64,000 nucleotides of DNA from contig OZ025253.1 in NCBI GenBank assembly GCA_964019135.1, forward strand, positions 9,243,059 to 9,307,058, given 5' to 3'. Position numbers and translations under genes: made by a program. The notes under the pieces were generated by a model. The model searched no databases, was not told the DNA's origin, and saw only the letters and a program-made list of their open reading frames with translations. The DNA comes from Arenicola marina (lineage: Eukaryota; Annelida; Polychaeta; Arenicolidae). How positions within the stretch are numbered: the stretch's first letter is position 1; each line of letters begins with the position of its first letter. This document shows, one piece after another, positions 35,501-47,283 of this stretch.

Positions 35501-38500
35501 TGGAAGGTGTTGTGGTCGGCGTAGTGGTCTCAGTCGTTGTGGCTGTTGTGGAAGGTGTTGTGGTTTCAGTCGTTGTGGCTGTGGTGGAAGGTGTTGTGGT
35601 GTCAGTCGTTGTGGCTGTTGTGGTCGGCGTAGTGGTCCCAGTCGTTGTGGCTGTTGTGGAAGGTTTTGTGGTCGGCGTAGTGGTCTCAGTCGTGGTGACT
35701 GTGGTGGAGGGTGTTGAGGTCTCAGTCGGTGTGGCTGTTGTGGAAGGTGTTGTGGTCGGCGTAGTGGTCTCAGTCGTTGTGGCCGTTGTGGGACGTGTTG
35801 TGATCTCAGTCGTGGTGGCTGTTGTGGTTGGTGTAGCGGTTCTAGTCGTTGTGGCTGTTGTGGAAGGTGTTGTGGTCGGCGTAGTGGTCTCAGTCGTGGT
35901 GGCTGTGGTTTAAGGTGTTGTGGTTGGTGTAGTGGCCTGAGTCGCGGTGACTGTTGTGGAAGTTGTTGTGGTGTCAGTCGTCGTGGCTGTTGTGGAAGGT
36001 GTTGTGGTCGGCGTAGTGGTCTCAGTCGTGGTGACTGTTGTGGAAGGTGTTGTGGTTTCAGTCGTTGTGGCTGTTGTGGAAGGTTTTGTGGTCGGCGTAG
36101 TGGTCTCAGTCGTGGTGACTGTGGTGGAGGGTGTTGAGGTCTCAGTCGGTGTGGCTGTTGTGGAAGGTGTTGTGGTCGGCGTAGTGGTCTCAGTCGTTGT
36201 GGCCGTTGTGGGACGTGTTGTGATCTCAGTCGTGGTGGCTGTTGAGGTTGGTGTAGTTGTCTGAATCGTGGTGACTGTTGTGGAAGGTGTTGTGGTGTCA
36301 GTCGTTGTGGCTGTTGTGGTTGGTGTAGTGGTTCTAGTCGTTGTGGCTGTTGTGGAAGGTGTTGTGGTCGGCGTAGTGGTCTCAGTCGTGGTGGCTGTGG
36401 TTTAAGGTGTTGTGGTCGGCGTAGTGTTCTCAGTCGTGGTGACTGTTGTGGAAGGTGTTGTGGTTTCAGTCGTTGTGGCTGTTGTGGAAGGTGTTGTGGT
36501 CTCAGTCGTGGTGGCTGTTGTGGAAGGTGTTGTGGTTGGTCTAGTGGTCTGAGTCGTGGTGACTGTTGTTGAAGGTGTTGTGGTTTCAGTCGTGGTGGGT
36601 GTGGTGGAGAGTGTTGTGGTCTCAGTCGTGGTGACTGTGGTGGAAGGCGTAGTGGTCTGATTCGTGGTGGCTGTTGTGGAAGGTGTTGTGGTTGGTGTAG
36701 TGGTCTGAGTCGTGTTGACTGTTGTGGATAGTGTTGCGGTTTCAGTCGTGGTGGCTGTGGTAGAAGGTGTTGTGGTGTCAGTCGTTGTGGCTGTGGTGGA
36801 AGGTGTTGTGGTCTCAGTCGTGCTGGCTGTTGTGGAAGGTGTTGTGGTCTCAGTCGTGGTGGCTGTAGTGGAAGGTGTTGTGGTCTCAGTCGTGGTGGCT
36901 GTGGTGGAAGGTGTTGTGGTCGGCGTAGTGGTCTCAGTCGTGGTGGCTGTGGTAGAAGGTGTCGTGGTCGGCGTAGTGGTCTCAGTCGTGGTGGCTGTAG
37001 TGGATGGTGTTGTGGTTGGTGTAGTGGTCTGAGTCGTGGTGACTGTTGTTGAAGGTGTTGTGGTTTCAGTCGTTGTGGCTGTGGTGGAAGGTGTTGTGGT
37101 GTCAGTCGTTGCGGCTGTGGTGGAAGGTGTTGTGGTCTCAGTCGTGGTGGCTGTGGTGGAAGGTGTTTTGGTCGGCGTAGTGGTCTCGGTCGTTGTGGCT
37201 GTTGTGGAAGGTGTTGTGGTTTCAGTCGTGGTGGCTGTGGTGGAAGGTGTTGTGGTGTCAGTCGTTGTGGCTGTTGTGGTCGGCGTAGTGGTCCCAGTCG
37301 TTGTGGCTGCTGTGGAAGGTTTTGTGGTCGGCGTAGTGGTCTCAGTCGTGGTGACTGTGGTGGAGGGTGTTGAGGTCTCAGTCGTTGTGGCTGTTGTGGA
37401 AGGTGTTGTGGTCGGCGTATTGGTCTGAGTCGTTGTGGCAGTTGTGGAACGTGTTTTGGTCTCAGTCGTGGTGGCTGTTGTAGTTGGTGTTGTGGTTGGT
37501 GTAGTGGTCTGAGTCGTGGTGACTGTTGTGGAAGGTGTTGTGGTGTCAGTCGTTGTGGCTGTTGTGGTTGGTGTAGTGGTTCTAGTCGTTGTGGCTGTTG
37601 TGGAAGGTGTTGTGGTCGGCGTAGTGGTTTCAGTCGTGGTGGCTGTTGTGGAAGGTGTTGTGGTCGGCGTAGTGGTGTCAGTCGTTGTGGCAGTTGTGGA
37701 GCGTGTTGTGGTCTCAGTAGTGGTGGCTGTTGTGGAAGGTGTTGATGTTGGTGTAGTGGTCTGAGTCGTGGTGACTGTTGTGGAAGGTGTTGTGGTGTCA
37801 GTCGTTGTGGCTGTTGTGGAAGGTGTTGTGGTCGGCGTAGTGGTCTCAGTCGTGGTGACTGTTGTGGAATGTGTTGTGGTTTCAGTCGTTGTGGCTGTTG
37901 TGGAAGGTGTTGTGGTCTCAGTCGTGGTGGCTGTTGTGGAAGGTGTTGTAGTTGGTGTAGTGGTCTGAGTCGTGGTGACTGTTGTTGAAGGTGTTGTGGT
38001 TTCAGTCGTGTTGGGTGTGGTGGAGAGTGTTTTTTCTCAGTCGTGGTGACTGTGGTGGAAGGTGTAGTGGTCTCAGTCGTGGTGGCTGTTGTGGAAGGTG
38101 TTGTGGTTGGTGTAGTGGTCTGAGTCGTGGTGACTGTTGTGGATAGTGATGCGGTTGCAGTCGTGGTGGCTGTGGTGGAAGGTGTTGTGGTCTCAGTCGT
38201 GCTGGCTGTGGTGGAAGGTGTTGTGGTCTCAGTCGTGGTGGCTGTAATGGATGGTGTTGGGGTTGGTGTAGTGGTCTGAGTCGTGGTGACTGTTGTGGAA
38301 GGTGTGGTGATCGGCTTAGTGGTCTCAGTCGTGGTGGCTGTAGCGGATGGTGTTCTGGTTGGTGTAGTGGTCTGAGTCGTGGTGACTGTTGTGGAAGGTG
38401 TTGTGGTCTCAGTCGTGGTGGCTGTGGTGGAAGGTGTTGTGGTCGGCGTAGTGGTCTCAGTCGTGGTGGCTGTGGTGGAAGGTGTTGTGGTCGGCGTAGT

Positions 38501-39219
38501 GGTCTCAGTCGTGGTGGCTGTAGTGGATGGTGTTGTGGTTGGTGTAGTGGTCTGAGTCGTGGTGACTGTTGTGGAAGGTGTTGTGGTTTCAGTCGTTGTG
38601 GCTGTGGTGGAAGGTGTTGTGGTGTCAGTCGTTGTGGCTGTGGTAGAAGGTGTTGTGGTCTCACTCGTGGTGGCTGTGGTGGAAGGTGTTGTGGTCGGCG
38701 TAGTGGTCTCAGTCGTTGTGGCTGTTGTGGAAGGTGTTGTGGTTTCAGTCGTGGTGGCTGTGGTGGAAGGTGTTGTGGTGTCAGTCGTTGTCGCTGTTGT
38801 GGTCGGCGTAGTGGTCCCAGTCGTTGTGGCTGTTGTGGAAGGTGTTGTGGTCGGCGTAGTGGTCTCAGTCGTGGTGACTGTGGTGGAGGGTGTTGAGGTC
38901 TCAGTCGTTGTGGCTGTTGTGGTCGGCGCAGTGGTCTCAGTCGTTGTGGCTGTTGTGGAAGGTGTAGTGGTCTCAGTCGTTGTGGCAGTTGTGGAAGGTG
39001 CTGTGGTCTCAGTCGTGGTGGCTGTTGTGGAAGGTGTTGTGGTCGGCGTAGTGGTTCTAATCGTGGTGGGTGTGGTGGAGAGTGTTGTGGTCTGAGTCGT
39101 GGTGACTGTGGTGGAAGGTGTTGTGGTCTCAGTCGTGGTGACTGTGGTGGAAGGTGTTGTGGTCGGTGTAGTGGTCCCGGTCGCGGTGACTGCGTTGGAT
39201 GATGCAGTCGTCGAAGCTC
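29560..39219 (-). pseudogene. Decayed duplicate mucin exon (copy B)
   Basis: It opens like the intact mucin exon: acceptor tccatag, then 'GASTTASSNAVTATGTTTP' in phase 1. The Thr-rich frame is broken near 38,030 by a 1-bp loss in a T-run. The restored-phase frame then meets stops whose first bases are at 36,404, 35,912, 32,201, 32,009 and 31,715; after a 2-bp loss at about 31,316 there are further stops at 31,189, 30,661 and 30,367. No consensus donor was found at the end near 29,560. Units are 36 or 48 bp (TTTPSTTATTTE or TTTPTTSPSTTVTATE). I infer it is skipped by splicing, although its first part could still be used. A 963-codon open piece (32,199-35,090) survives. Confidence 0.75.
30367..32201. 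repeat. 1,348-bp duplicated block inside copy B
   Basis: A distinctive segment (92-codon minus frame, 30,365-30,643) recurs at 31,713-31,991 with almost no change. The nonsense codons at 30,367/31,715 and 30,661/32,009 are all 1,348 bp apart, so they were copied with the block. The stop at 32,201 is 192 bp (four 48-bp units) from that at 32,009. Confidence 0.9.
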
Positions 39220-40884
39220 CTATGGATAATAATGCCGTCATCCGGTGTGTAATCGATTCCTAACGCCTCTAAACATTGCATAATATGGAGTCCCTCAGAG
39301 TTTAAAACTGACTCATGGTTATTGCTGAAACAAAAGTTGGCATTGTATACAACCGAGCGGTAGTTTTTTTATCGTACTTAATCAAGCGTGCAATATAATG
39401 GTAAGAAATCCCAGTTTGTACTCCTCTAGCAATTATTGCGTAATGATATATCTGCTGTTTCGAATAATAAATAAATGATCATGACTGAAACAATCTTAAA
39501 CAGAGTATGTCCTCCTTTGGACAATCGATGTCGCTGTGCGTGAGTACAAGCAAATGACCTTGACATTCGAGACATTTACAATGAAATGGGGTTGTCAGTA
39601 AGCGAGGAATCGCGTACCTCGGAAAGAATAATGCTCTATAAACAAGATCATCGTAATGTACAAACTGATAATATGAATATCAATCACACTTCCCGATTAA
39701 CGTTAATACGTAGATCGTCTTTGATCAGGCGCCGCCAAATGTTTGGCTTGACAGGAAACTCCATTATTATTTGATTCGTTGAAATTCTGGACTCATAGAT
39801 CTCTCCTATACTTGAACGAAATTATATTAGGCGAGGATTGACTAACTCGGAACTTTTAGGCGCTCATAGAGGGATGGCAAGGGCTGCGCGCAACAGTTTT
39901 TATATTGACATTCAGACTCACTGCTCATTGGCTTGAGGTCAAGGAAAGCAAAGCAAACATGAATACATATCACGTGGTAATTGTCCGTGTCTTATGTAAA
40001 TGGTCGTGGCTTTTTAGCCTACATTAGGATATTAAAAAATGAGTATCATTTGCGTGGAAGCCTTAACATACAAAAGTGCCAACTTCATATCGTTTTCTTC
40101 TCTGTACGTGTGCTCAATTCAGTAAAAGAAAATCAGGAAGTGTGGTACAAACGAGTTGACGTTATCAGATATTGCCACAGGAACTTGGGCACCTGATTTG
40201 CGAATGGACCACGTGTGAAAGAAGAAATGGTTAGCACCAATTATATGAGTAACAATCGGAAATCTGAGAACCGTCATCGAAAGCAATAAGACTGTTGATG
40301 CCGTTGACAAAATACATGTGCAACGCAAGTAACCAAAGATGAAACAACCGTTTTGCAATGATGCCAAACTACAAAGTGAATAATACGCTGATGGCCAGGC
40401 CATGGTGTCACTTAACTGAGATCTCGTAACTTTGCCTCACTAAATAAGAAAATGAATTGCCGGCCCGAAATGAATTTAAAATGGCTCAATTTATCATAAA
40501 TATATAACAAACATGCTCTGGAATAATATTTGTAGAAAATACATTTCACAAAAATGGCTGCATTCCCATAATCCCAGTATAATGCTTGTTTTCATTACTC
40601 GTAACATTACCATCAATCGTTCAATTAACATGTACAATGTAGGGTTACGAGCTCGCAACTCGTTGTGAAACGATCCCCAGGTTGGCTTTCATGAAATGAT
40701 TTCATATTAGCATTATCCCACGAATGGTTACGCCTAGGTTTCTGTCACATACAGATGACACAATCGATTCCATGCGTGACCCAATTATTCCATTAATATT
40801 ACCCAAAAACAGAAGGGAGAAAGACGCAACACATTCATTGCAGCCCAAATCATGTAAATAATGTACATATATTTGATCACTTAC
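39220..40884 (-). repeat. Intron, second copy of a duplicated 1,665-bp segment
   Basis: This intron and that at 47,284-48,948 have exactly the same length and differ by roughly 25 substitutions counted by eye (about 98.5% identity). The copies lie 8,064 bp apart. No coding function is apparent; the shared 94-codon frame is a by-product of recent duplication. Confidence 0.93.
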
Positions 40885-43800
40885 CTCCTGGTGTTGTGGT
40901 CCCAGTCATGGTGACTGTGGTGGAGGGTGTTGTGGTCTCGGTCGTGGTGACTGTTGTGGACGGTGTTGTGGTCTCGGTCGTGGTGACTGTGGTGGAGGGT
41001 GTTGTGGTCCCAGTCGCGTTGACTGAGGTAGGAGAAGCTGTTACAGTTGTTTCCGGTTGAGTTGTTATTGCACTCGTTGTGGACGAAGTATCCGAACTTG
41101 TGGGGCTTTTACTCGTGGTGACCGTGGTGGAGGGTGTTGTGGTCTCAGTCGAGGTGGCTGTTGTGGAAGGTGTTGTGGTCGGCGTAGTGGTCTCAGTCGT
41201 GGTGGCTGTGGTGGAGGGTGTTGTGGTCTCGGTCGAGGTGGCTGTGGTGGAAGGTGTTGTGGTCGGCGTAGTGGTCTCCGTCGTGGTGATGGTTGTGGAA
41301 GGTGTTGTGGTCGGCGTAGTGGTTCTAGTCGTTGTGGCTGTTGTGGAATATGTTGTGGTCTCAGTCGTGGTGGCTGTTGTGGAAAGTGTTGTGGTCGGCG
41401 TAGTGATTCTAGTCGTGGTGGAGGGTGGTGTGGTCTGAGTCGTGGTGGCTGTGGTAGAAGGTGTTGTGGTCGGTGTAGTGGTCTCAGTCGTTGTGGCTGT
41501 TGTTGAAGGTGTTGTGGTTGGTGTAATGGTCTGAGTCGTGGTGACTATTGTTGAAGGTGTTGTGGTTTCAGTCGTGGTGGGTGTGGTGGAGAGTGTTGTG
41601 GTCTCAGTCGTCGTGAGTGTGGTGGAAGGCGTAGTGGTCTCAGTCGTGGTGGCTGTTGTGGAAGGTGTTGTGGTTGGTGTAGTGGTCTGAGTCGTGGTGA
41701 CTGTTGTGGATGGTGTTGTGGTTTCAGTCGTTGTGGCTGTGGTGGAAGGTGTTGTGGTGTCAGTCGTTGTGGCTGTGGTGGAAGGCGTTGTGGTCTTAGT
41801 CGTGGTGGCTGTGGTGGAAAGTGTTGTGGTCTCAGTCGTGCTGGCTGTGGTGGAAGGTGTTGTGGTCTCAGTCGTGGTGGCTGTAGTGGATAGTGTTGTG
41901 GTTGGTGTAGTGGTCTGCGTCGTGGTGACTATTTTGGAAGGTGTTGTGGTTTCAGTCGTTGTGGCTGTGGTGGAAGGTGTTGTGGTGTAAGTCGTTGTGG
42001 CTGTGGTGGAAGGTGTTGTGGTCTCAGTCGTGGTGGCTGTGGTGGAAGGTGTTGTGGTCGGCGTAGTGGTCTCAGTCGTTGTGGCTGTTGTGGAAGGTGT
42101 TGTGGTTTCAGTCGTTGTGGCTGTGGTGGAAGGTGTTGTGGTGTCAGTCGTTGTGTCTGTGGTGGTCGGCGTAGTGGTCCCAGTCGTTGTGGCTGTTGTG
42201 GAAGGTTTTGTGGTCGGCGTAGTGGTCTCAGTCGTCGTGGCTGTTGTGGAACGCGTTGCGGTCTCAGTCGTTGTGGCTGTTGTGGAAGGTTTTGTGGTCG
42301 GCGTAGTGGTCTCAGTCGTGGTGACTGTGGTGGAGGGTGTTGAGGTCTCAGTCGGTGAGGCTGTTGTGGAAGGTGTTGTGGTCGGCGTAGTGGTCTCAGT
42401 CGTTGTGGCAGTTGTGGAACGTGTTGTGGTCTCAGTCGTGGTGGCTGTTGTGGTTGGTGTAGTGGTCTGATTCGTGGTGACTGTTGTGGAAGGTGTTGTG
42501 GTGTCAGTCGTTGTGGCTGTTGTGGTTGGTGTAGTGGTTCTAGACGTTGTGGCTGTTTTGGAAGGTGTTGTGGTCGGCGTAGTGGTCTCAGTCGTGGTGG
42601 CTCTGGTGGAAGGTGTTGTGGTTGGTGTAGTGGTCTGAGTCGCGGTGACTGTTGTGGAAGGTGTTGTGGTGTCAGTGGTTGTGGCTGTTGTGGAAGGTGT
42701 TGTGGTCGGCGTAGTGGTCTCAGTCGTGGTGACTGTTGTGGAAGGTGTTGTGTTTTCAGTCGTTGTGGCTGTTGTGGAAGGTGTTGTGGTCTCAGTCGTG
42801 GTGGCTGTTGTGGAAGGTGTTGTGGTTGGTGTAGTGGTCTGAGTCGTGGTGACTGTTGTTGAAGGTGTTGTGGTTTCAGTCGTGGTGGGTGTGGTGGAGA
42901 GTGTTGTGGTCTCAGTCGTGGTGACTGTGGTGGAAGGCGTAGTGGTCTGATTCGTGGTGGCTGTTGTGGAAGGTGTTGTGGTTGGTGTAGTGGTCTGAGT
43001 CGTGGTGACTGTTGTGGATAGTGTTGCGGTTTCAGTCGTGGTGGCTGTGGTAGAAGGTGTTGTGGTGTCAGTCGTTGTGGCTGTGGTGGAAGGTGTTGTG
43101 GTCTCAGTCGTGCTGGCTGTTGTGGAAGGTGTTGTGGTCTCAGTCGTGGTGGCTGTAGTGGATGGTGTTGTGGTTGGTGTAGTGGTCTGAGTCGTGGTGA
43201 CTGTTGTGGAAGGTGTTGTGGTCTCGGTCGTGGTGGCTGTGGTGGAAGGTGTTGTGGTCGGCGTAGTGGTCTCAGTCGTGGTGGCTGTGGTAGAAGGTGT
43301 TGTGGTCGGCGTAGTGGTCTCAGTCGTGGTGGCTGTAGTGGATGGTGTTGTGGTTGGTGTAGTGGTCTGAGTCGTGGTGACTGTTGTGGAAGGTGTTGTG
43401 GTTTCAGTCGCTGTGGCTGTGGTGGAAGGTGTTGTGGTGTCAGTCGTTGTGGCTGTGGTGGAAGGTGTTGTGGTCTCAGTCGTGGTGGCTGTGGTGGAAG
43501 GTGTTTTGGTCGGCGTAGTGGTCTCAGTCGCTGTGGCTGTTGTGGAAGGTGTTGTGGTTTCAGTCGTGGTGGCTGTGGTGGAAGGTGTTGTGGTGTCAGT
43601 CGTTGTGGCTGTTGTGGTCGGCGTAGTGGTCCCAGTCGTTGTGGCTGTTGTGGAAGGTTTTGTGGTCGGCGTAGTGGTCTCAGTCGTGGTGACTGTGGTG
43701 GAGGGTGTTGAGGTCTCAGTCGTTGTGGCTGTTGTGGAAGGTGTTGTGGTCGGCGTAGTGGTCTCAGTCGTTGTGGCAGTTGTGGAACGTGTTGTGGTCT

Positions 43801-46800
43801 CAGTCGTGGTGGCTGTCGTGGTTGGTGTTGTGGTTGTTGTAGTGGTCTGAGTCGTGGTGACTGTTGTGGAAGGTGTTGTGGTGTCAGTCGTTGTGGCTGT
43901 TGTGGTTGGTGTAGTGGTTCTAGTCGTTGTGGCTGTTGTGGAAGGTGTTGTGGTCGGCGTAGTGGTTTCAGTCGTGGTGGCTGTGGTGGAAGGTGTTGTG
44001 GTCGGCGTAGTGGTCTCAGTCGTTGTGGCAGTTGTGGAGCGTGTTGTGGTCTCAGTAGTGGTGGCTGTTGTGGAAGGTGTTGTTGTTGGTGTAGTGGTCT
44101 GAGTCGTGGTGACTGTTGTGGAAGGTGTTGTGGTGTCAGTCGTTGTGGCTGTTGTGGAAGGTGTTGTGGTCGGCGTAGTGGTCTCAGTCGTGGTGACTGT
44201 TGTGGAAAGTGTTGTGGTTTCAGTCGTTGTGGCTGTTGTGGAAGGTGTTGTGGTCTCAGTCGTGGTGGCTGTTGTGGAAGGTGTTGTAGTTGGTGTAGTG
44301 GTCTGAGTCGTGGTGACTGTTGTGGAAGGTGTTGTGGTTTCAGTCGTTGTGGCTGTGGTGGAAGGTGTTGTGGTGTCAGTCGTTGTGGCTGTGGTGGAAG
44401 GTGTTGTGGTCTCAGTCGTGGTGGCTGTTGTGGAAGGTGTTGTGGTCGGCGTAGTGGTCTCAGTCGTTGTGACTGTTGTGGATAGTGATGCGGTTTCAGT
44501 CGTGGTGGCTGTGGTGGAAGGTGTTGTGGTGTCAGTCGTTCTGGCTGTGGTGGAAGGTGTTGTGGTTTCAGTCGTGGTGGCTGTGGTGGAAGGTGTTGTG
44601 GTGTCAGTCGTTGTGGCTGTTGTGGTCGGCGTAGTGGTCCCAGTCGTTGGGGCTGTTGTGGAAGGTTTTGTGGTCGGCGTAGTGGTCTCAGTCGTGGTGA
44701 CTGTGGTGGAGGGTGTTGAGGTCTCAGTCGTTGTGGCTGTTGTGGAAGGTGTTGTGGTCGGCGTAGTGGTCTCAGTCGTTGTGACAGTTGTGGAACGTGT
44801 TGTGGTCTCAGTCGTGGTGGCTGTTGTGGTTGGTGTTGTGGTTGGTGTAGTGGTCTGAGTCGTGGTGACTGTTGTGGAAGGTGTTGTGGTGTCAGTTGTT
44901 GTGGCTGTTGTGGTTGGTGTAGCGGTTCTAGTCGTTGTGGCTGTTGTGGAAGGTGTTGTGGTCGGCGTAGTGGTCTCAGTCGTGGTGGCTGTGGTGGAAG
45001 GTGTTGTGGTCGGCGTAGCGGTCTCAGTCGTTGTGGCAGTTGTGGAGCGTGTTGTGGTCTCAGTAGTGGTGGCTGTTGTGGAAGGTGTTGTTGGTGTAGT
45101 GGTCTGAGTCGTGGTGACTGTTGTGGAAGGTGTTGTGGTGTCAGTCGTTGTGGCTGTTGTGGAAGGTGTTGTGGTCGGCGTAGTGGTCTCAGTCGTGGTG
45201 ACTGTTGTGGAAGGTGTTGTGGTTTCAGTCGTTGTGGCTGTTGTGGAAGGTGTTGTGGTCTCAGTCGTGGTGGCTGTTGTGGAAGGTGTTGTGGTGTTAG
45301 TCGTTGTGGCTGTTGTGGAAGGTGTTGTGGTCGGCGTAGTGGTCTCAGTCGTGGTGACTGTTGTGGAAGGTGTTGTGGTTTCAGTCGTTGTGGCTGTTGT
45401 GGAAGGTGTTGTGGTCTCAGTCGTGGTGGCTGTTGTGGAAGGTGTTGTGGTTGGTGTAGTGGTCATAGTCGTGGTGACTGTTGTTGAAGGTGTTGTGGTT
45501 TCAGTCGTGGTGGGTGTGGTGAAGAGTGTTGTGGTCTTAGTCGTGGTGACTGTGGTGGAAGGTGTAGTGGTCTCAGTCGTGGTGGCTGTTGTGGAAGGTG
45601 TTGTGGTTGGTGTAGTGGTCTGAGTCGTGGTGACTGTTGTGGATAGTGATGCGGTTTCAGTCGTGGTGGCTGTGGTGGAAGGTGTTGTGGTGTCAGTCGT
45701 TGTGGCTGTGGTGGAAGGTGTTGTGGTCTCAGTCGTGCTGGCTGTGGTGGAAAGTGTTGTGGTGTCAGTCGTGGTGGCTGTAGTGGATGTTGTTGGGGTT
45801 GGTGTAGTGGTCTGAGTCGTGGTGACTGTTGTGGAAGGTGTGGTGATCGGCGTAGTGGTCTCAGTCGTGGTGGCTGTAGTGGATCGTGTTGTGGTTGGTG
45901 TAGTGGTCTGAGTCGTGGTGACTGTTGTGGAAGGTGTTGTGGTCTCAGTCGTGGTGGCTGTGGTGGAAGGTGTTGTGGTCGGCGAAGTGGTCTCAGTCGT
46001 GGTGGCTGTGGTGGAAGGTGTTGTGGTCGGCGTAGTGGTCTCAGTCGTGGTGGCTTTAGTGGATGGTGTTGTGGTTGGTGTAGTGGTCTGAGTCGTGGTG
46101 ACTGTTGTGGAAGGTGTTGTGGTGTCAGTCGTTGTGGCTGTGGTGGAAGGTGTTGTGGTCTCAGTCGTGCTGGCTGTGGTGGAAAGTGTTGTGGTCTGAG
46201 TCGTGGTGGCTGTAGTGGATGGTGTTGGGGTTGGTGTAGTGGTCTGAGTCGTGGTGACTGTTGTGGAAGGTGTGGTGATCGGCGTAGTGGTCTCAGTCGT
46301 GGTGGCTGTAGTGGATGGTGTTGTGGTTGGTGTAGTGGTCTGAGTCGTGGTGACTGTTGTGGAAGGTGTTGTGGTCTCAGTCGTGGTGGCTGTGGTGGAA
46401 GGTGTTGTGGTCGGCGTAGTGGTCTCAGTCGTGGTGGCTGTGGTGGAAGGTGTTGTGGTCGGCGTAGTGGTCTCAGTCGTGGTGGCTGTAGTGGATGGTG
46501 TTGAGGTTGGTGTAGTGGTCTGAGTCGTGGTGACTGTTGTGGAAGGTGTTGTGGTTTCAGTCGTTGTGGCTGTGGTGGAAGGTGTTGTGGTGTCGGTCGT
46601 TGTGGCTGTGGTGGAAGGTGTTGTGGTCTCAGTCGTGGTGGCTGTGGTGGAAGGTGTTGTGGTCGGCGTAGTGGTCTCAGTCGTTGTGGCTGTTGTGGAA
46701 GGTGTTGTGGTTTCAGTCGTTGTGGCTGTTGTGGTCGGCGTAGTGGTCCCAGTCGTTGTGGCTGTTGTGGAAGGTGTTGTGGTCGGCGTAGTGGCCTCAG

Positions 46801-47283
46801 TCGTGGTGACTGTAGTGGAGGGTGTTGAGGTCTCAGTCGTTGTGGCTGTTGTGGTCGGCGCAGTGGTCTCCGTCGTTGTGGCTGTTGTGGAAGGTGTAGT
46901 GGTCTCAGTCGTTGTGGCAGTTGTGGAAGGTGTTGTGGTCTCAGTCGTGGTGGCTGTTGTGGAAGGTGTTGTGGTCGGCGTAGTGGTTCTAATCGTGGTG
47001 GGTGTGGTGGCGAGTGTTGTGGTCTGAGTCGTGGTGACTGTGGTGGAAGGTGTTGTGGTCTCAGTCGTTGTGGCTGTAGTGGATGGTGTTTTGGTTGGTG
47101 TAGTGGTCTGAGTCCTGGTGACTGTGGTGGAAGGTGTGGTGGTCTCAGTCGTGGTGGCTGTAGTGGATGGTGTTGTGGTTGGTGTAGTGGCCTGAGTCGT
47201 AGTGGCTGTAGTGGATGGTGTTGTGGTTGGTGTAGTGGTCCCGGTCGCGGTGACTGCGTTGGATGATGCAGTTGTCGACGCTC
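40885..47283 (-). CDS. Receptor giant mucin exon (copy A)
   Basis: 6,399 nt without a stop in the Thr-rich frame, phase 1 at both ends. The acceptor (ttatag at 47,284) follows a weak pyrimidine tract; the donor (ggag then gtaagtga) is strong and identical to that of the preceding exon. It codes for about 2,130 residues of TTTPSTTATTTE and TTTPTTTPSTTATTTE repeats (36 and 48 bp), over half threonine, with almost no cysteine or hydrophobic residues, then a unique KSPTSSDTSSTTSAITTQ segment and a GTTTPGG end. This is a classic O-glycosylated mucin stalk. The contrast with stop-riddled copy B suggests selection keeps this one open. Array length is probably polymorphic. Confidence 0.75.

Noticed and set aside
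40119..40403. 94-codon frame conserved in both duplicated introns (also 48,183-48,467)
   Set aside because: Conservation follows from the recent 8,064-bp duplication; no domain and no splice or start support.
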